From assembly GCF_001640805.2 (NCBI RefSeq), contig NC_066836.1, forward strand, positions 445,568 to 509,567: 64,000 nt of DNA, read 5' to 3'. A program made the position numbers and the translations under genes. Source of the stretch: Lates calcarifer. Taxonomy: Eukaryota > Chordata > Actinopteri > Centropomidae. Positions 45,301 through 57,640 of the stretch are shown in pieces. The notes under the pieces are model-generated. The model was not told the origin of the DNA, made no database searches, and worked only from the letters and a program-made list of their open reading frames with translations. The stretch's first letter is position 1. Every line of letters begins with the position of its first letter.

Positions 45301-48300
45301 CAGTAGTATCAGTAGTAGTATCAGTAGTATAGTAGTATCAGTAGTATCAGTAGTAGTATCAGTAGTATCAGTAGTATCAGTAGTAGTAGTAGTATCAGTA
45401 GTATCAGTAGTAGTATCAGTAGTATCAGTAATATCAGTAGTAGTAGTAGTATCAGTAGTATCAGTAGTAGTATCAGTAGTATCAGTTGTATCAGTAGTAG
45501 TATCAGTAGTAGTATCAGTAGTATCAGTAGTAGTATCAGTAGTAGTATCAGTAGTATCAGTAGTAGTAGTAGTATCAGTAGTATCAGTAGTAGTATCAGT
45601 AGTATCAGTAGTAGTAGTAGTATCAGTAGTATCAGTAATATCAGTAGTAGTATCAGTAGTAGTATCAGTAGTATCAGTAGTATCAGTAGTAGTATCAGTA
45701 GTAGTATCAGTAGTATCAGTAGTATCAGTAGTAGTATCAGTAGTAGTATCAGTAGTATCAGTAGTAGTATCAGTAGTATCAGTAGTATCAGTAGTATCAG
45801 TTAGTATCAGTAGTAGTATCAGTAGTATCAGTAGTATCAGTAGTATCAGTAGTATCAGTAGTAGTATCAGTAGTAGTATCAGTAGTATCAGTAGTATCAG
45901 TAGTAGTATCAGTAGTAGTATCAGTAGTATCAGTAATATCAGTAGTACTGGTCAGCTCGCTCCAGCTGCAGCTGCAGAAACTGTGGAGCTGCTGCAGCTC
46001 TGAGCTCAGCTCTGCTGGGACTCTGGGCTGATGGAGGACTGTTTGCTCAGCACAACAGCAGGTTATTTTTAGCCCGACAGCATCTCCACCAACAACACAC
46101 ACACACAGACAGCTGGACGACCGACACTGTGACAGAGTGAGGAAACAGAGAGAGAGAGAACATTAAACAGAAGAAAGAGCGGACAGTGAAGTTTTCAGTT
46201 TTCTTCCACTCATCATCAGATACAACTGGAGTTATCCTCACACATGTGCTTAGTTTGTGACAGTGGAAACAGTAGAGTATTTCCCATACTTGTGTTTTGT
46301 GTGTGTGAGTTGTGAGACCTTTTCATTCATGTCTTCTTGTTAGAGTGGAGGACCTGGAGCAGATCAGTGCATTGCTCTCCTGAACCTCCTGCAGACGCTG
46401 TTTGTACCTGGTTATTATGACTCGTTGGTTCAGTCCAGTCTGTGATGATTCAGGAGTTCAATAATAATAATAATAATAATACTTTATTGATCCTCGACAG
46501 GAAATTGCTTTGTTACAACAGCAGCACACCAACCATCACCAAAAAATATAAAAATATAAATTAAGATAAAATTAAAAGGGACAAGTGTAAACACGAAAAA
46601 AGAAAAACAAGATCAAAACAAGAGCCATACAAAATATATAGAATATACAAAATATACATCCTCTAACATCATCTCTCGACCGACACATGATGTTAGAGGA
46701 TGGATCAGACGTTACTGTCAGTCTGTCGAGTGAAGACATCAACATGAGGATGTGTTGAGAGATGGTCCCTGTGGAGGAGGAGCAGGTTTCTGCTGCGTCC
46801 CTCCATCATGGTTCAGCTCTAATAATAAAGCTGAGGTTGATGTTTTATTGATAAACTCGTTCTGCCTGCTGCGTTCACTGAGGCAGATTTCACTCCATCA
46901 GCTCTCTCAGCCAACAGACGTCTCTCACCACTCGTTATTTTCTCCTCTGAGCTGAACTTCGGCCTCACACCTGCAGAAACTCACCTGTCTCACCTGAGCT
47001 GCAGGATGTGCAGAGAGTCAGTGTGGTGTCCTGACAGGAATATTTTGGATGTGAAACGAGGTCGACGCCTCGCAGGAGGCTTTTAGTTTAAATGGATTAA
47101 AGACAGTGTGAATAAAAGGACATGAAATGGAGGTTTGAACGTCACAGTTATTAAAACAAAAACACTCTGCTCCGTTTACACATCAGCTGTTTCATCCAAC
47201 TCAGAGTCAGATTACATCTGAATTTAGGTCCTTTTATAAAGACTGTGACCTTGTATATTATCTAGACCCTTTTATCTAGAAGAGTGTTGGACTGTGCACT
47301 GAGATCTGGATTCTATCCTTGTCTCTAGATCCTTGATCTAAATGTATATATATATCTGAACAGAGCGGGATCTGGATCCTGTTCTTCTATCTAGATAACG
47401 GTACCTGGAATGATCTGGATTGTATCCAGATTGAGATCTTGTCCTGGAATGATCTGGATCATTGTGTGTAGATCGTGTCCTTAAATTAATTTCCTTGTAT
47501 CTGGATCTCATGGATCTAGAGTCTTCTAACTAGATCATTATATTCTGGCTGTTTGTAGTAATGTGTAGTATTCAGGTGTTACACCAAAATGTTGATCACA
47601 ATTTTCTCTCCATATTAATCAATCTCAGTATTTATCAGGATCTATAGTCTGAATGACTGAAGCCTAAAGAAACCAGCGGGATTATTAGTTAAACTGTGAT
47701 AAACAGTTTACTCTGCCTTAACTAAACATTAAAAATTAACTTGTGTTGTAGCTGATCAAAACATGTAAATAAAACAAAAACCTGTGACTCTAATCACAAA
47801 TTTCTCTGATAGGACCTTCTGTGTAGAGCAGATTAGTTTCTTATATCCACACTTCTTTTCATTCAGGGCAAAAGTTGACGGGACAGATGTTAGTTTTGGT
47901 TCAGCTCTGTTAGCCCTGTTAGCTGTTAGCTGTTAGCCCTGTTAGGACTTGGTGTGGACGGACTAACAGTATCTTCATCCTCTCTGTGTCTCTGGGATGA
48001 AACCTTTTCAGCTGATCGTAGATTTGTTGTGTTTCCATCTTTGTTGGTCCTGACATGTTTTTCAGACGTCTGAAAACAAACAAACTACCTCTGTGTGATC
48101 AACGTGCTGTGGTAGGACCTTTGTTGTCGACAGCTTCCTGTTCAGAGGATAATGTCAGTTCTTCTCTCTCTGGTTCCACTCATGTTTCTGACTCATCCAC
48201 AGCTTCTTTACCTCCTGCAGGTCAGGAAATGGGTGTGAAGCTGCTGCCTGATTGGCTGTTGTCACGTTAATGCTGCTGTGTGATTGGTTGTTAGAATAAA

Positions 48301-51300
48301 ACAACCCAAGTTTATCGTCTTAATCCACATACATTTTATTGCGATCGTTTTATAGCCCAGTCCCATGAAGTAGTTTTGTGTACTTACTTACTGTCTGCAG
48401 TCGTAGTACAGTGTAGTACAGTGTAAGTGACGTCAGGTTGTTTCTCCTCTGACTCTGCAGTTGCTCAGTGCTCAGGGAACACAATGACTTCACTGATGGA
48501 TTTAACGTCAGTGTGGCTGTCTGTACTGTGGAGGTCACAGGTTCGACCTCTGACCTCTGACCTCAGCATCAGATCCAGGTAGGACTGAGGTTCAGGTCGA
48601 TGGTTGTGGAGGAGGAACTGTGTTTTAACGCAGCTGAACTCTTCTCTCTCTGCTCCCAGACACTGAACCTGGATCAGATCTGATGGAGGTTGATTTATTG
48701 ATCAGGAGTCGGCACAGAGCTGCTTCATGATCACAGGTTAATGACAGCAGCTGATCTGAGACTCTGTGAATATTCTAAACCATGAACAGACTCAGCTTCA
48801 TGTTTTTGTCCAGCAGAGTCAGGTTCAGGTCACAGTGTGTTTGGATGTGTCGGCTGCGAGTGACAGAGTGAATGTGAACGTCCTGAATGAATGAATGAAC
48901 CTGTCGATCTGCCTGTTGTAGGGGAAAGGGGAAAGGGTCGTTGCCATGGTGCTGAAGGAGCTTCCTGGTAAAAAGGCCTCCTCTGAAGGAAACCCCCTCC
49001 TCACCGTGACAACCAAGGTTGGCATGACGACCACGCTGTTTGTTTTCTGCCACTGAGATTTTTATTTCTTTGATTTTCTTTGTTTCTGTTCGTTTCAGAC
49101 GTCAAACCTGCAGTGTCATTCACAGACATCATGAAATCATTTACAGTCGTCACATCTGAAACAGCCTCAATGAAAACTCCTGATTCTGGAGAATATTAAC
49201 ATCACTTTTGTTATTACTGAACTCGATTCACAAAAAACTAAGTCCAATAAACCAATAATAAAACAACATGATTCTAACCCCAAACCAGATCTGAACACCT
49301 GAGACCCACTGACACACTCAGTCCATTAACACGTATAATAAATAAATAAAGTAGACTGTGATATATTGATAGTCTGATCTGAAATATTCATATGAATGAT
49401 CACGTGACCAGCAGGAGGCACAGTTAAACTCTGACAGGTTAAACTGAGCTGTGAACATGAGGAGAGCAAACAGCCTGATATTACAGGTGTTTTATTAGCA
49501 TCTGATCTGACTGATAACTGACTGTTTGTAGTTTGTTAATATGTTGGTTTGACTTGGAGGCTCGGGCTCTGCTGTGTGTCATCTGCTTTGTAGTTGCTGT
49601 GTAGTTGTTGTGTAGCGTAGTTGTTGTGTAGTTGTGTAGTCGTTGTGTAGTTGTGGTGTAGTTGCTGTGTAGATGTGTAGTTGTATAGTTGCTGTGTAGA
49701 TGTGTAGTTGTATAGTTGCTGTGTAGTTGCTGTGTAGTTGCGGTGTAGTTGAATAGTTGTGGTGTAGTTGCGGTGTAGTTGTGTAGTTGCTGTGTAGTTG
49801 TTTAGTTGTTTAGCTGTATACTTGCGGTGTAGTTGTGTAGTTCCGGTGTAGTTGCTGTGTAGTTGTGTAGTTGTGTAGTCGTTGTGTAGTTGTGGTGTAG
49901 TTGCTGTGTAGATGTGTAGTTGTATAGTTGCTGTGTAGATGTGTAGTTGTATAGTTGCTGTGTAGTTGTGTAGTTGTGTAGTTGCTGTGTAGTTGTGTAG
50001 TTGCTGTGTAGTTGCGGTGTAGTTGAATAGTTGTGGTGTAGTTGCTGTGTAGTTGCTGTGTAGTTGTTGTGTAGTTGCGGTGTAGTTGTGTAGTTGCTGT
50101 GTAGTTGTTTAGTTGTTTAGCTGTATAGTTGCGGTGTAGTTGTGTAGTTCTGGTGTAGTTGCTGTGTAGTTGTGTAGTTGCTGTGTAGTTGTTTAGTTGC
50201 TGTGTAGTTGCGGTGTAGTTGAATAGTTGTGGTGTAGTTGCTGTGTAGTTGTTGTGTAGTTGCGGTGTAGTTGTGTAGTTGCTGTGTAGTTGTTTAGTTG
50301 TTTAGCTGTATACTTGCGGTGTAGTTGTGTAGTTCCGGTGTAGTTGCTGTGTAGTTGTGTAGTTGTGTAGTTGCTGTGTAGTTGTTTAGTTGCTGTGTAG
50401 TTGCAGTGTAGTTGAATAGTTGTGGTGTAGTTGCTGTGTAGTTGTTGTGTAGTTGCGGTGTAGTTGTGTAGTTGCTGTATAGTTGCGGTGTAGTTGTGTA
50501 GTTGCGGTGTAGTTGCTGTGTAGTTGTGTAGTCGTTGTGTAGTTGTGGTGTAGTTGCTGTGTAGTTGTGTAGTTGTGGTGTAGTTGCTGTGTAGATGTGT
50601 AGTTGCTGTGTAGTTGTGTAGTTGCGGTGTAGTTGTGTAGTTGTTGTGTAGTTGCTGTGTAGTTGCTGTGTAGTTGTGTAGTTGTTGTGTAGTTGCGGTG
50701 TAGTTGCGGTGTAGTTGTGTAGTTGTTTTGTAGTTGCGGTGTAGTTGTTGTGTAGTTGCGGTGTAGTTGTGTAGTTGCTGTGTAGTTGTGTAGTTGTTGT
50801 GTAGTTGCTGTGTAGTTGCTGTGTAGTTGTGTAGTTGTTTTGTAGTTGCGGTGTAGTTGTGTAGTTGTTGTAGTTGTTGTGTAGTTGCTGTGTAGTTGTG
50901 TAGTTGTGTAGTTGTGTAGTTGCGTGTAGTTGTGTAGTTGTTGTGTAGTTGTGTAGTTGCGGTGTAGTTGCTGTGTAGTTGTTGTGTAGTTGTGTAGTTG
51001 CTGTGTAGTTGCGTTGTAGTTGTGTAGTTGTAGCAGGTGAAGCTCTGCTGCCTTGATGAGCCACAGATCTCAGATCAACTCTTCTGTAGCAGCCTGTTCT
51101 CACTATAAAAAATAAAGACTAATCAATAATTGATCGTTAATTTTCCTGAAGATTGATCTTCAAAGTCCATCCCAGAGATTCACAGCTAAGAACTGGATGA
51201 ATTCATTTTCTGTCCAAACATATAAACATGTGATATCAGCTGCTCTCAGATCAGCTGTAGATGTGAAGCTCTTTTATTGTTTCTCTTTGCTGATCTCACT

Positions 51301-51427
51301 TCCTGTGAGTCTTTTATTTTGAAGTGTTCCTCCTCAGAGCTTCCTTCATGTGTAATCTGCTGTCTGACAGGATTAAATACTCCAGTCGACATGTGGACGA
51401 ACACGACTCTGTGGATTAGGATTAGGA

Positions 51428-51473
<46 letters not shown>

Positions 51474-54400
51474 GTCTGTGATCAGGTTAAATTGGGCCTC
51501 AGACTGAACCAGTGAATTAAAGGCTGTTCTTTGTCCTACGTTTCCCAGAATTCTTTTGTTGTTGGGAAATAAATTCTGAGGCCTCAAGGCTGTTTCAGTC
51601 TGTACGAGTGCTCCGCCCTCCTCTCTCCTCTCTCCTCCTCCTCCTCTTCCTCCTCTCTGACATCACAGTGACCCGTCTCTGACTCTGATGACTCAGGTCT
51701 GATCTGGATCACCTGTGTATGTGGACTTGGACCTGAACCTGCTCCTGTCCACATCATATTTACCTCAGCTCCATGTTCATGATGCGACTGCTGCACAAAT
51801 GACTTCCTGTCTGAGTCTTCTTCTACTGTTTACTTATTTATTCTGTTGTTGACAAAGAGAGAGAGAGAGACAGAGACAGAGAGAGGGAGAGACAGAGGGA
51901 CAGACACAATTCTTCTATATGGAAGTGAAGTTTGGGGCTCACTGATCAAACAGGAGCAATGGGACTAAAACCCAGTTGAAAAGGTTCATCTTGAGTTCTG
52001 TAGAAACATACTGAGAGTCCACAGAAACTGTCCTAACCACGGCTACAGAGCAGAGCTGGGCCAGTTCCCCCTCTTAATTAAAATTAAAAAAAGAACAATC
52101 ACATTTTGGAACCATCTGATAGAATCAGACACAGATTCATATCATCACAGATCATTCTTAGAACAACGAAGCTGTATGAACCCAGATCACATTACCTGGA
52201 ATGGAACAAATGAGAAAATAACATTTCTATATAAAGGTGACACTATGAGAAGAACTCCAAATTCACAAGTAAAACAAATAAAGATAATAAACTCAGATAT
52301 TCCAAACAGTAGAAAACAGAAATCCAATCAATTCATAAATTAGAATGCTATAATTTACTAGACAGAGAATTCCAATTAGCCCAATATTTAAGCCAAATAA
52401 AACATCCTATAAAAAGACAAACAATAACTAAATACAGACTTAGTGACCATAAACTCACAATTGAAACCGGACGCCAAAAAGACAATGGCTCCAAAGATCA
52501 AACAGAATTTGTTCACATTGTAAAACAGGTGAAACTGAAACAGAAATTCATTTTCTCACAAGTTTCCCAAAATATAAAGAAATGAGAGAAAATGAATTCA
52601 CCACATTTAGACAAAAAAATCCCAAACTTTGCTTCCATCCCAAAAGATGAACAGATTGAATCCTTCTAGGAGAAGAAAGCTCTGTGATAGAAGAGGAGAG
52701 TCTGTCACACAGAGACTCAGTTTAATGTAGGGATTCTATATGTGTGTATGGATATACATACACATGTATATGTTTATATTTTATTTAGTTTTCTTGTTGT
52801 TTTGTTTTGTTATTTCTTATCTCATTCTTTATTATTATCTTATTGTATATACTTATCGTTATATTTACTGATGTTCTAATGTTCATGTCAGTTTATGCTT
52901 TGGCAACATGTTTTATGTGAAATGTCATGACAATAAATCCAAATCAAATCGACAGACAGACCTGGGTGAGGACTGGGAGCAGCAGGTGTGCTGTGGTTGT
53001 CTGTGGTGGACCTGGTCCAGTCTGATGCTGCAGACCCTGTCCTGACCTGAGCAGGACTCGGTCTGGATCAGTGTGAAGTGATCATGAAGTGAAGAATGAG
53101 AGTCAGTTGTTCTTCAGACCTGATCCAGTCTGTGACCAGGTCTCATGTCGTCCTGCTCTGCTGTGAGTCTGTTTGTACAGCAGTGAGTGAGCACACTTTT
53201 CCTGATCCACCAGGACTGGACTCAGATCAGGTCTCGTATGCAGATCTGTCCTGACTCTACCTGCAGAACCTCATCCAGAATCCTGCAGAGTCCACGGAGT
53301 TTAGAGACAGATCAGATCTGCTCCTGAAGAACAGCTCAGCTGTTCACGTTAGTTTAACATTAAACCATGAAGGTGAACTGATTCAGACGTATCTCAGACT
53401 AGCAGTTGTTAGCAACAGTTGTTAGCAACAGTTGTTAGTAACAGTTGTTAGCAACAGTTGTTAGTAACAGTTGCTAACAACGCTCTACAAACAGCGTAGC
53501 AACATGTCCACAGATAAAACCTGAACAGTTCTCTGTGTCTGACTGACTTCATGTAAACTAATGAGACTGAGCTGCTATAAACAGGAACATTAGCAGAGAG
53601 TTCACTGCTGCTGATGAGGAGCAGCCATCTTGGATTCTGATGTCGGGGTTGGTGGGGTTGCTCTGACTTCAGGAGGCGTTCAGGTTCAAACTTCTGAACT
53701 CAGAAAATCTAACTTCAGAGGGGAACTTGAACGCAGCATGATAAACATATCCTGACAGTGACATTAGAAACTCAGAGTGATTCATGTGTTCATCATGTTT
53801 CTGTCAGTTCATCTCAGAGACGTCCTCACACCTCCACGTCCTCACGTCCTCACACCTCCACGTCCTCACGTCCTCACGTCCTCACACCTCCACGTCCTCA
53901 CACCTCCACGTCCTCACGTCCTCATACCTCCTCACGTCCTCACACCTCCACGTCCTCACGTCCTCATACCTCCTCACCTCCTCACACCTCCTCATGTCCT
54001 CACGTCCTCACGTCCTCACACCTCCACATCCTCACACCTCCTCACGTCCTCACACCTCCTCACGTCCTCACACCTCCACGTCCTCACGCCCCACACCTCC
54101 TCACGTCCTCACACCTCCTCACGTCCTCACACCTCCACGTCCTCACACCTCCACGTCCTCACGTCCTCACACCTCCTCACATCCTCACGTCCTCACACCT
54201 CCACATCCTCACACCTCCTCACGTCCTCATACCTCCACGTCCTCACGTCCTCACCTCCTCACGTCCTCACACCTCCTCACGTCCTCACGTCCTCACACCT
54301 CCTCACGTCCTCACACCTCCTCACGTCCTCACGTCTGCCTGTTCGACCAACAGTTGAACATGTTTAGTTTTTCAGCTCCAACTGTTTCACATGAAAAGTC

Positions 54401-54969
54401 GTAGATAATGAACCAGCTGATGGATGAGTTGTGTCCCTGACACAGAGGATCAGGTGTAAACCTCAGTGAAGGTCAGAGTGTGTTTGTGGCGGCCATCTTG
54501 TCTCCTCTGTGTAACTGTTGTTGTCGTCTGCAGCTGGTCGGGGAGCAGCAGGAGAGCCGCCCCCTGCTGAGCCCCTCCATCGATGACTTCCTGTCAGAGA
54601 GTCGCAGCGACGCCGCCTCCGCCCGACCCCTCACCTCCAACACAGCAGGTAGGCTCCGCTAATTATCACCTCCTCACCCCCTCTGTCTCACCCCTGCCCC
54701 CCCGTCTCCCCCTCTGTCTCCCCCCTCGTCCTCCACAGGGATCCTCTGCAGCTCGTTGCCACCTCCTCTTCATCCCTCCATCCTCCTCCTCTGCTCCTCC
54801 TTCAGGTGGTGTAGTGAGCTGCTCCTCTCTTCTTCATTTACTCCAGAATGAACTGACTCCCCCTCCTCCCCCTGCTCCCCCTCCTCCTCTGTTTGTCTTG
54901 TCAACATCTTTTTCTAACTTCTTAACTTCCTGTGTCGTCCTCTAACTTCTACCTCTGACCTCCCCCCTC

Positions 54970-55000
<31 letters not shown>

Positions 55001-55006
55001 CCTCCC

Positions 55007-55064
<58 letters not shown>

Positions 55065-57579
55065 CCTCTCTCTCCCTCTCTCTCCTCTAACTTCCTGTCC
55101 TTGGCCGTCCTCCTCCCTCCTCCTCTCTGCCCATCTGTCACCTCAGACTCAGCAGGTAAACCAGCCGTTAATTAACACCTCTGACCTCCTCTGTCCTCCT
55201 GTCTGCCCCCCCCCCCCCCCGTTCCTCTTCATTAAAAACTGTAACTGAGACTGAAGCAGCTGAAATTTCATCTGTTCATCTTCAGAAGATCAAAGTGTGT
55301 GATCATGTGTCAGAGTTTAATGTCGACCTCTGAAGATCAGACTGAGTCAACTCGTCGTCACATGATCAGCTGCTGTATTGAGGATCAAACATGATCTGTA
55401 CCTGTGCTGAGGCTCAGGTGAGGCTCAGGTGACAGAGGCTTCATCTCTGCTCAGAGTCAACATCTGTTTGTTCTGATCTCAGACCTCAAGTTGCTTAAAT
55501 CATCAACAGTTTATCTGTAGTTTAACTGAGTCTGGATAAATAAAGTCTGACTCAAACTAGGTTTGTTTGTTAAGTCTGAGTTCATCTGTCATCATTTGTC
55601 AGAAACTAAAGTTACAAATAAAGATTCAGATTCTTTAATGAAGACTGAAATATTGATTATTGATTAGTACCGATTGTTGTGACAGATCCTGGAGTGATGA
55701 GTTAGCAACCGCCTTTTTTAAGACACGTAAAAGCTTCAAACATCAGGAGTGGGGGATTTACTGACCCATTTTATGTCGGAGAATAAAACCTGAAAATGTC
55801 TTGAGCTTGTGTTAAAACCACAGACCTTATTTCAGACATTTAACCAGAAACACACTAACATGCTAACTGACTTCCTGGTTTCAGGATCAGTCCTGCAGGA
55901 CTCTGTAGGAGACTTGTTAGTGTCAGAGCTGAATGAATCTGACTGGGACTAGACTCTGATCACAGACGTCCTCTGAACCTTCAGCTGTTCTCATACTCTG
56001 ACTGTCTGTCCTCCTGTCCTCCGGTCCTCCGGTCCTCCTGTCCTTCAGTTCTGTCCACAGCTCTGGACCTGGTGGACCTCAGCGAGCCAGGGGAGAGCAG
56101 TGGGGGCAGTAATGGTGGCAGCAGCGGCAGCAGTGGTGGTGGCAATAACAAGGACCGGAGGAGGAGTCCTCTGAGGAGGAAGGGCAGCTCCAGGAGTCCT
56201 CGACGCCAGGGGAGACCTGAGGAGACGGAGCTGATCCAGGTGGAGGTGGAGCACCTGCCCGCCAGTCCCAGAACACCTGAGAGGATCTCTCTTGACTCAG
56301 GTACCTGTGTGTTACCTGTGTGTCTACAGCTGAGGCAGGTTCATACTTCCTGTGTCTCAGTGAGGTCACAGACTCAGATCAGCTGCCTCAGACCTCCGGT
56401 TGTTTTTAGTTGTAGCTCATTTGGTTAAAAGCTCTGGACTCAGTCAGTCGTGACTGAAAAGCAGCGGAGGCTGATTTTAATCTGAGCTTTTACTGTGATG
56501 AGGTTTTAACTTCCCGTTTCACCTCCGACCGTTTCAGGACGTCTGATGTTCATGCAGACTGAGCTCAGTGATCACAGCGTGTTATGTTGTTGTTGTCATG
56601 GTTACAGTGAGTCTGCCGTCTCCTCTGGACAAATGGGAGGAGGTGAACCTGGACGTGGAGGACGGAGGACGCAGGAGGAGATACGAGAAGAGATGCACCT
56701 CCCACCACTCCTCCAGTGAACTGCTCTGGTAAAAAAACAGCTTTAACTTTAAACCACAGACGACATTAAAGCAGCAGAAAGAGGTCAAAGGTCAAAGGTC
56801 AGAGTCTTCTGGACTCTGTGTTGAGAGTTCAGAATTAAGACTGAACCTTCAGACTCAGTGTGAGGAGGAGGAGCCCGGAGGAAACAGAACCCAGGGACAC
56901 ATGTTAAAGAATCAGAAAATGCTAACAGGCTAACATTTGTCCAGCTGAGGCTGATGGGAACGTCACCAGTCCTGCAGGTGTCCTGCTCTCCAGAGGATGA
57001 ACTGCCTCCACGGTCTGTCCTGCAGCGCCACCATCAGGACACGTTCAGAACAGCAGATAAATCCTCAGGGTGTTTGTTCAGGCTGTAACTGCAGCCTGCA
57101 GGGGGCGCTGTCACAGCTTTACCACTCAGGTTTGTTTCCTTCTTCAGGTCTGCAGAGTTTAAAACTGATCCACTGACCAAGAACTCCTTCGACGTCCGCA
57201 GCTTCGACGACCTCGACTTCATATCATCGACACAGGTCAGCTCATCTTACTGCAGTACTACTGACGTACTGCAGTACTGATGTACTACTGACAGTACTAC
57301 TGCAGTACTACCAACAGTATTACTGCAGTACTATTTTCTCTGCCCTGTTAAACAGAGAACCAGAGTCAGGTCAGTTTGTATTTGTGTTGTTTCAACCCTT
57401 CAGATTCAGTTAATCTGGAAGCTTAATGATCACAGCAGGAGTGTGCTGTGTGAAGTTCAGGGAGCCTGGGAGAACAGAGTGTTACCTGTTTAGTTCAGGT
57501 GTTTTAATGTCTCTTTGATACGACTTTGACTTTGTTTTTTCTGTGTCTTTGTTTTTTTCTTACTGACGGCTGCTGGCTG

Positions 57580-57640
<61 letters not shown>

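Larger units (their letters stand above)
54649..56048. other. pex5l intron
   Basis: Starts with pyrimidine-rich sequence, (CT)n at 54973-55088, poly-C near 55207-55220, then repeat copy D. A micro-exon cannot be excluded. Confidence 0.55.

Noticed and set aside
45797..46102. Minus-strand frame ending in a TDTTDTT tract
   Set aside because: Mostly translation of the AGT/ATC array.
50294..51103. 269-codon minus-strand open frame of TTQLHNYT repeats
   Set aside because: It is the translation of the GTAGTTG minisatellite; no start context, no splice sites, no complexity outside the repeat.
44193..54334. CRISPR-like direct repeats
   Set aside because: No unique spacers between constant repeats, and the genome is a vertebrate; these are minisatellites.
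53758..54404. Three overlapping ~200-codon plus-strand frames rich in HTSSRPH
   Set aside because: All three frames are open because the CCTCAC minisatellite lacks stops; this is repeat translation.
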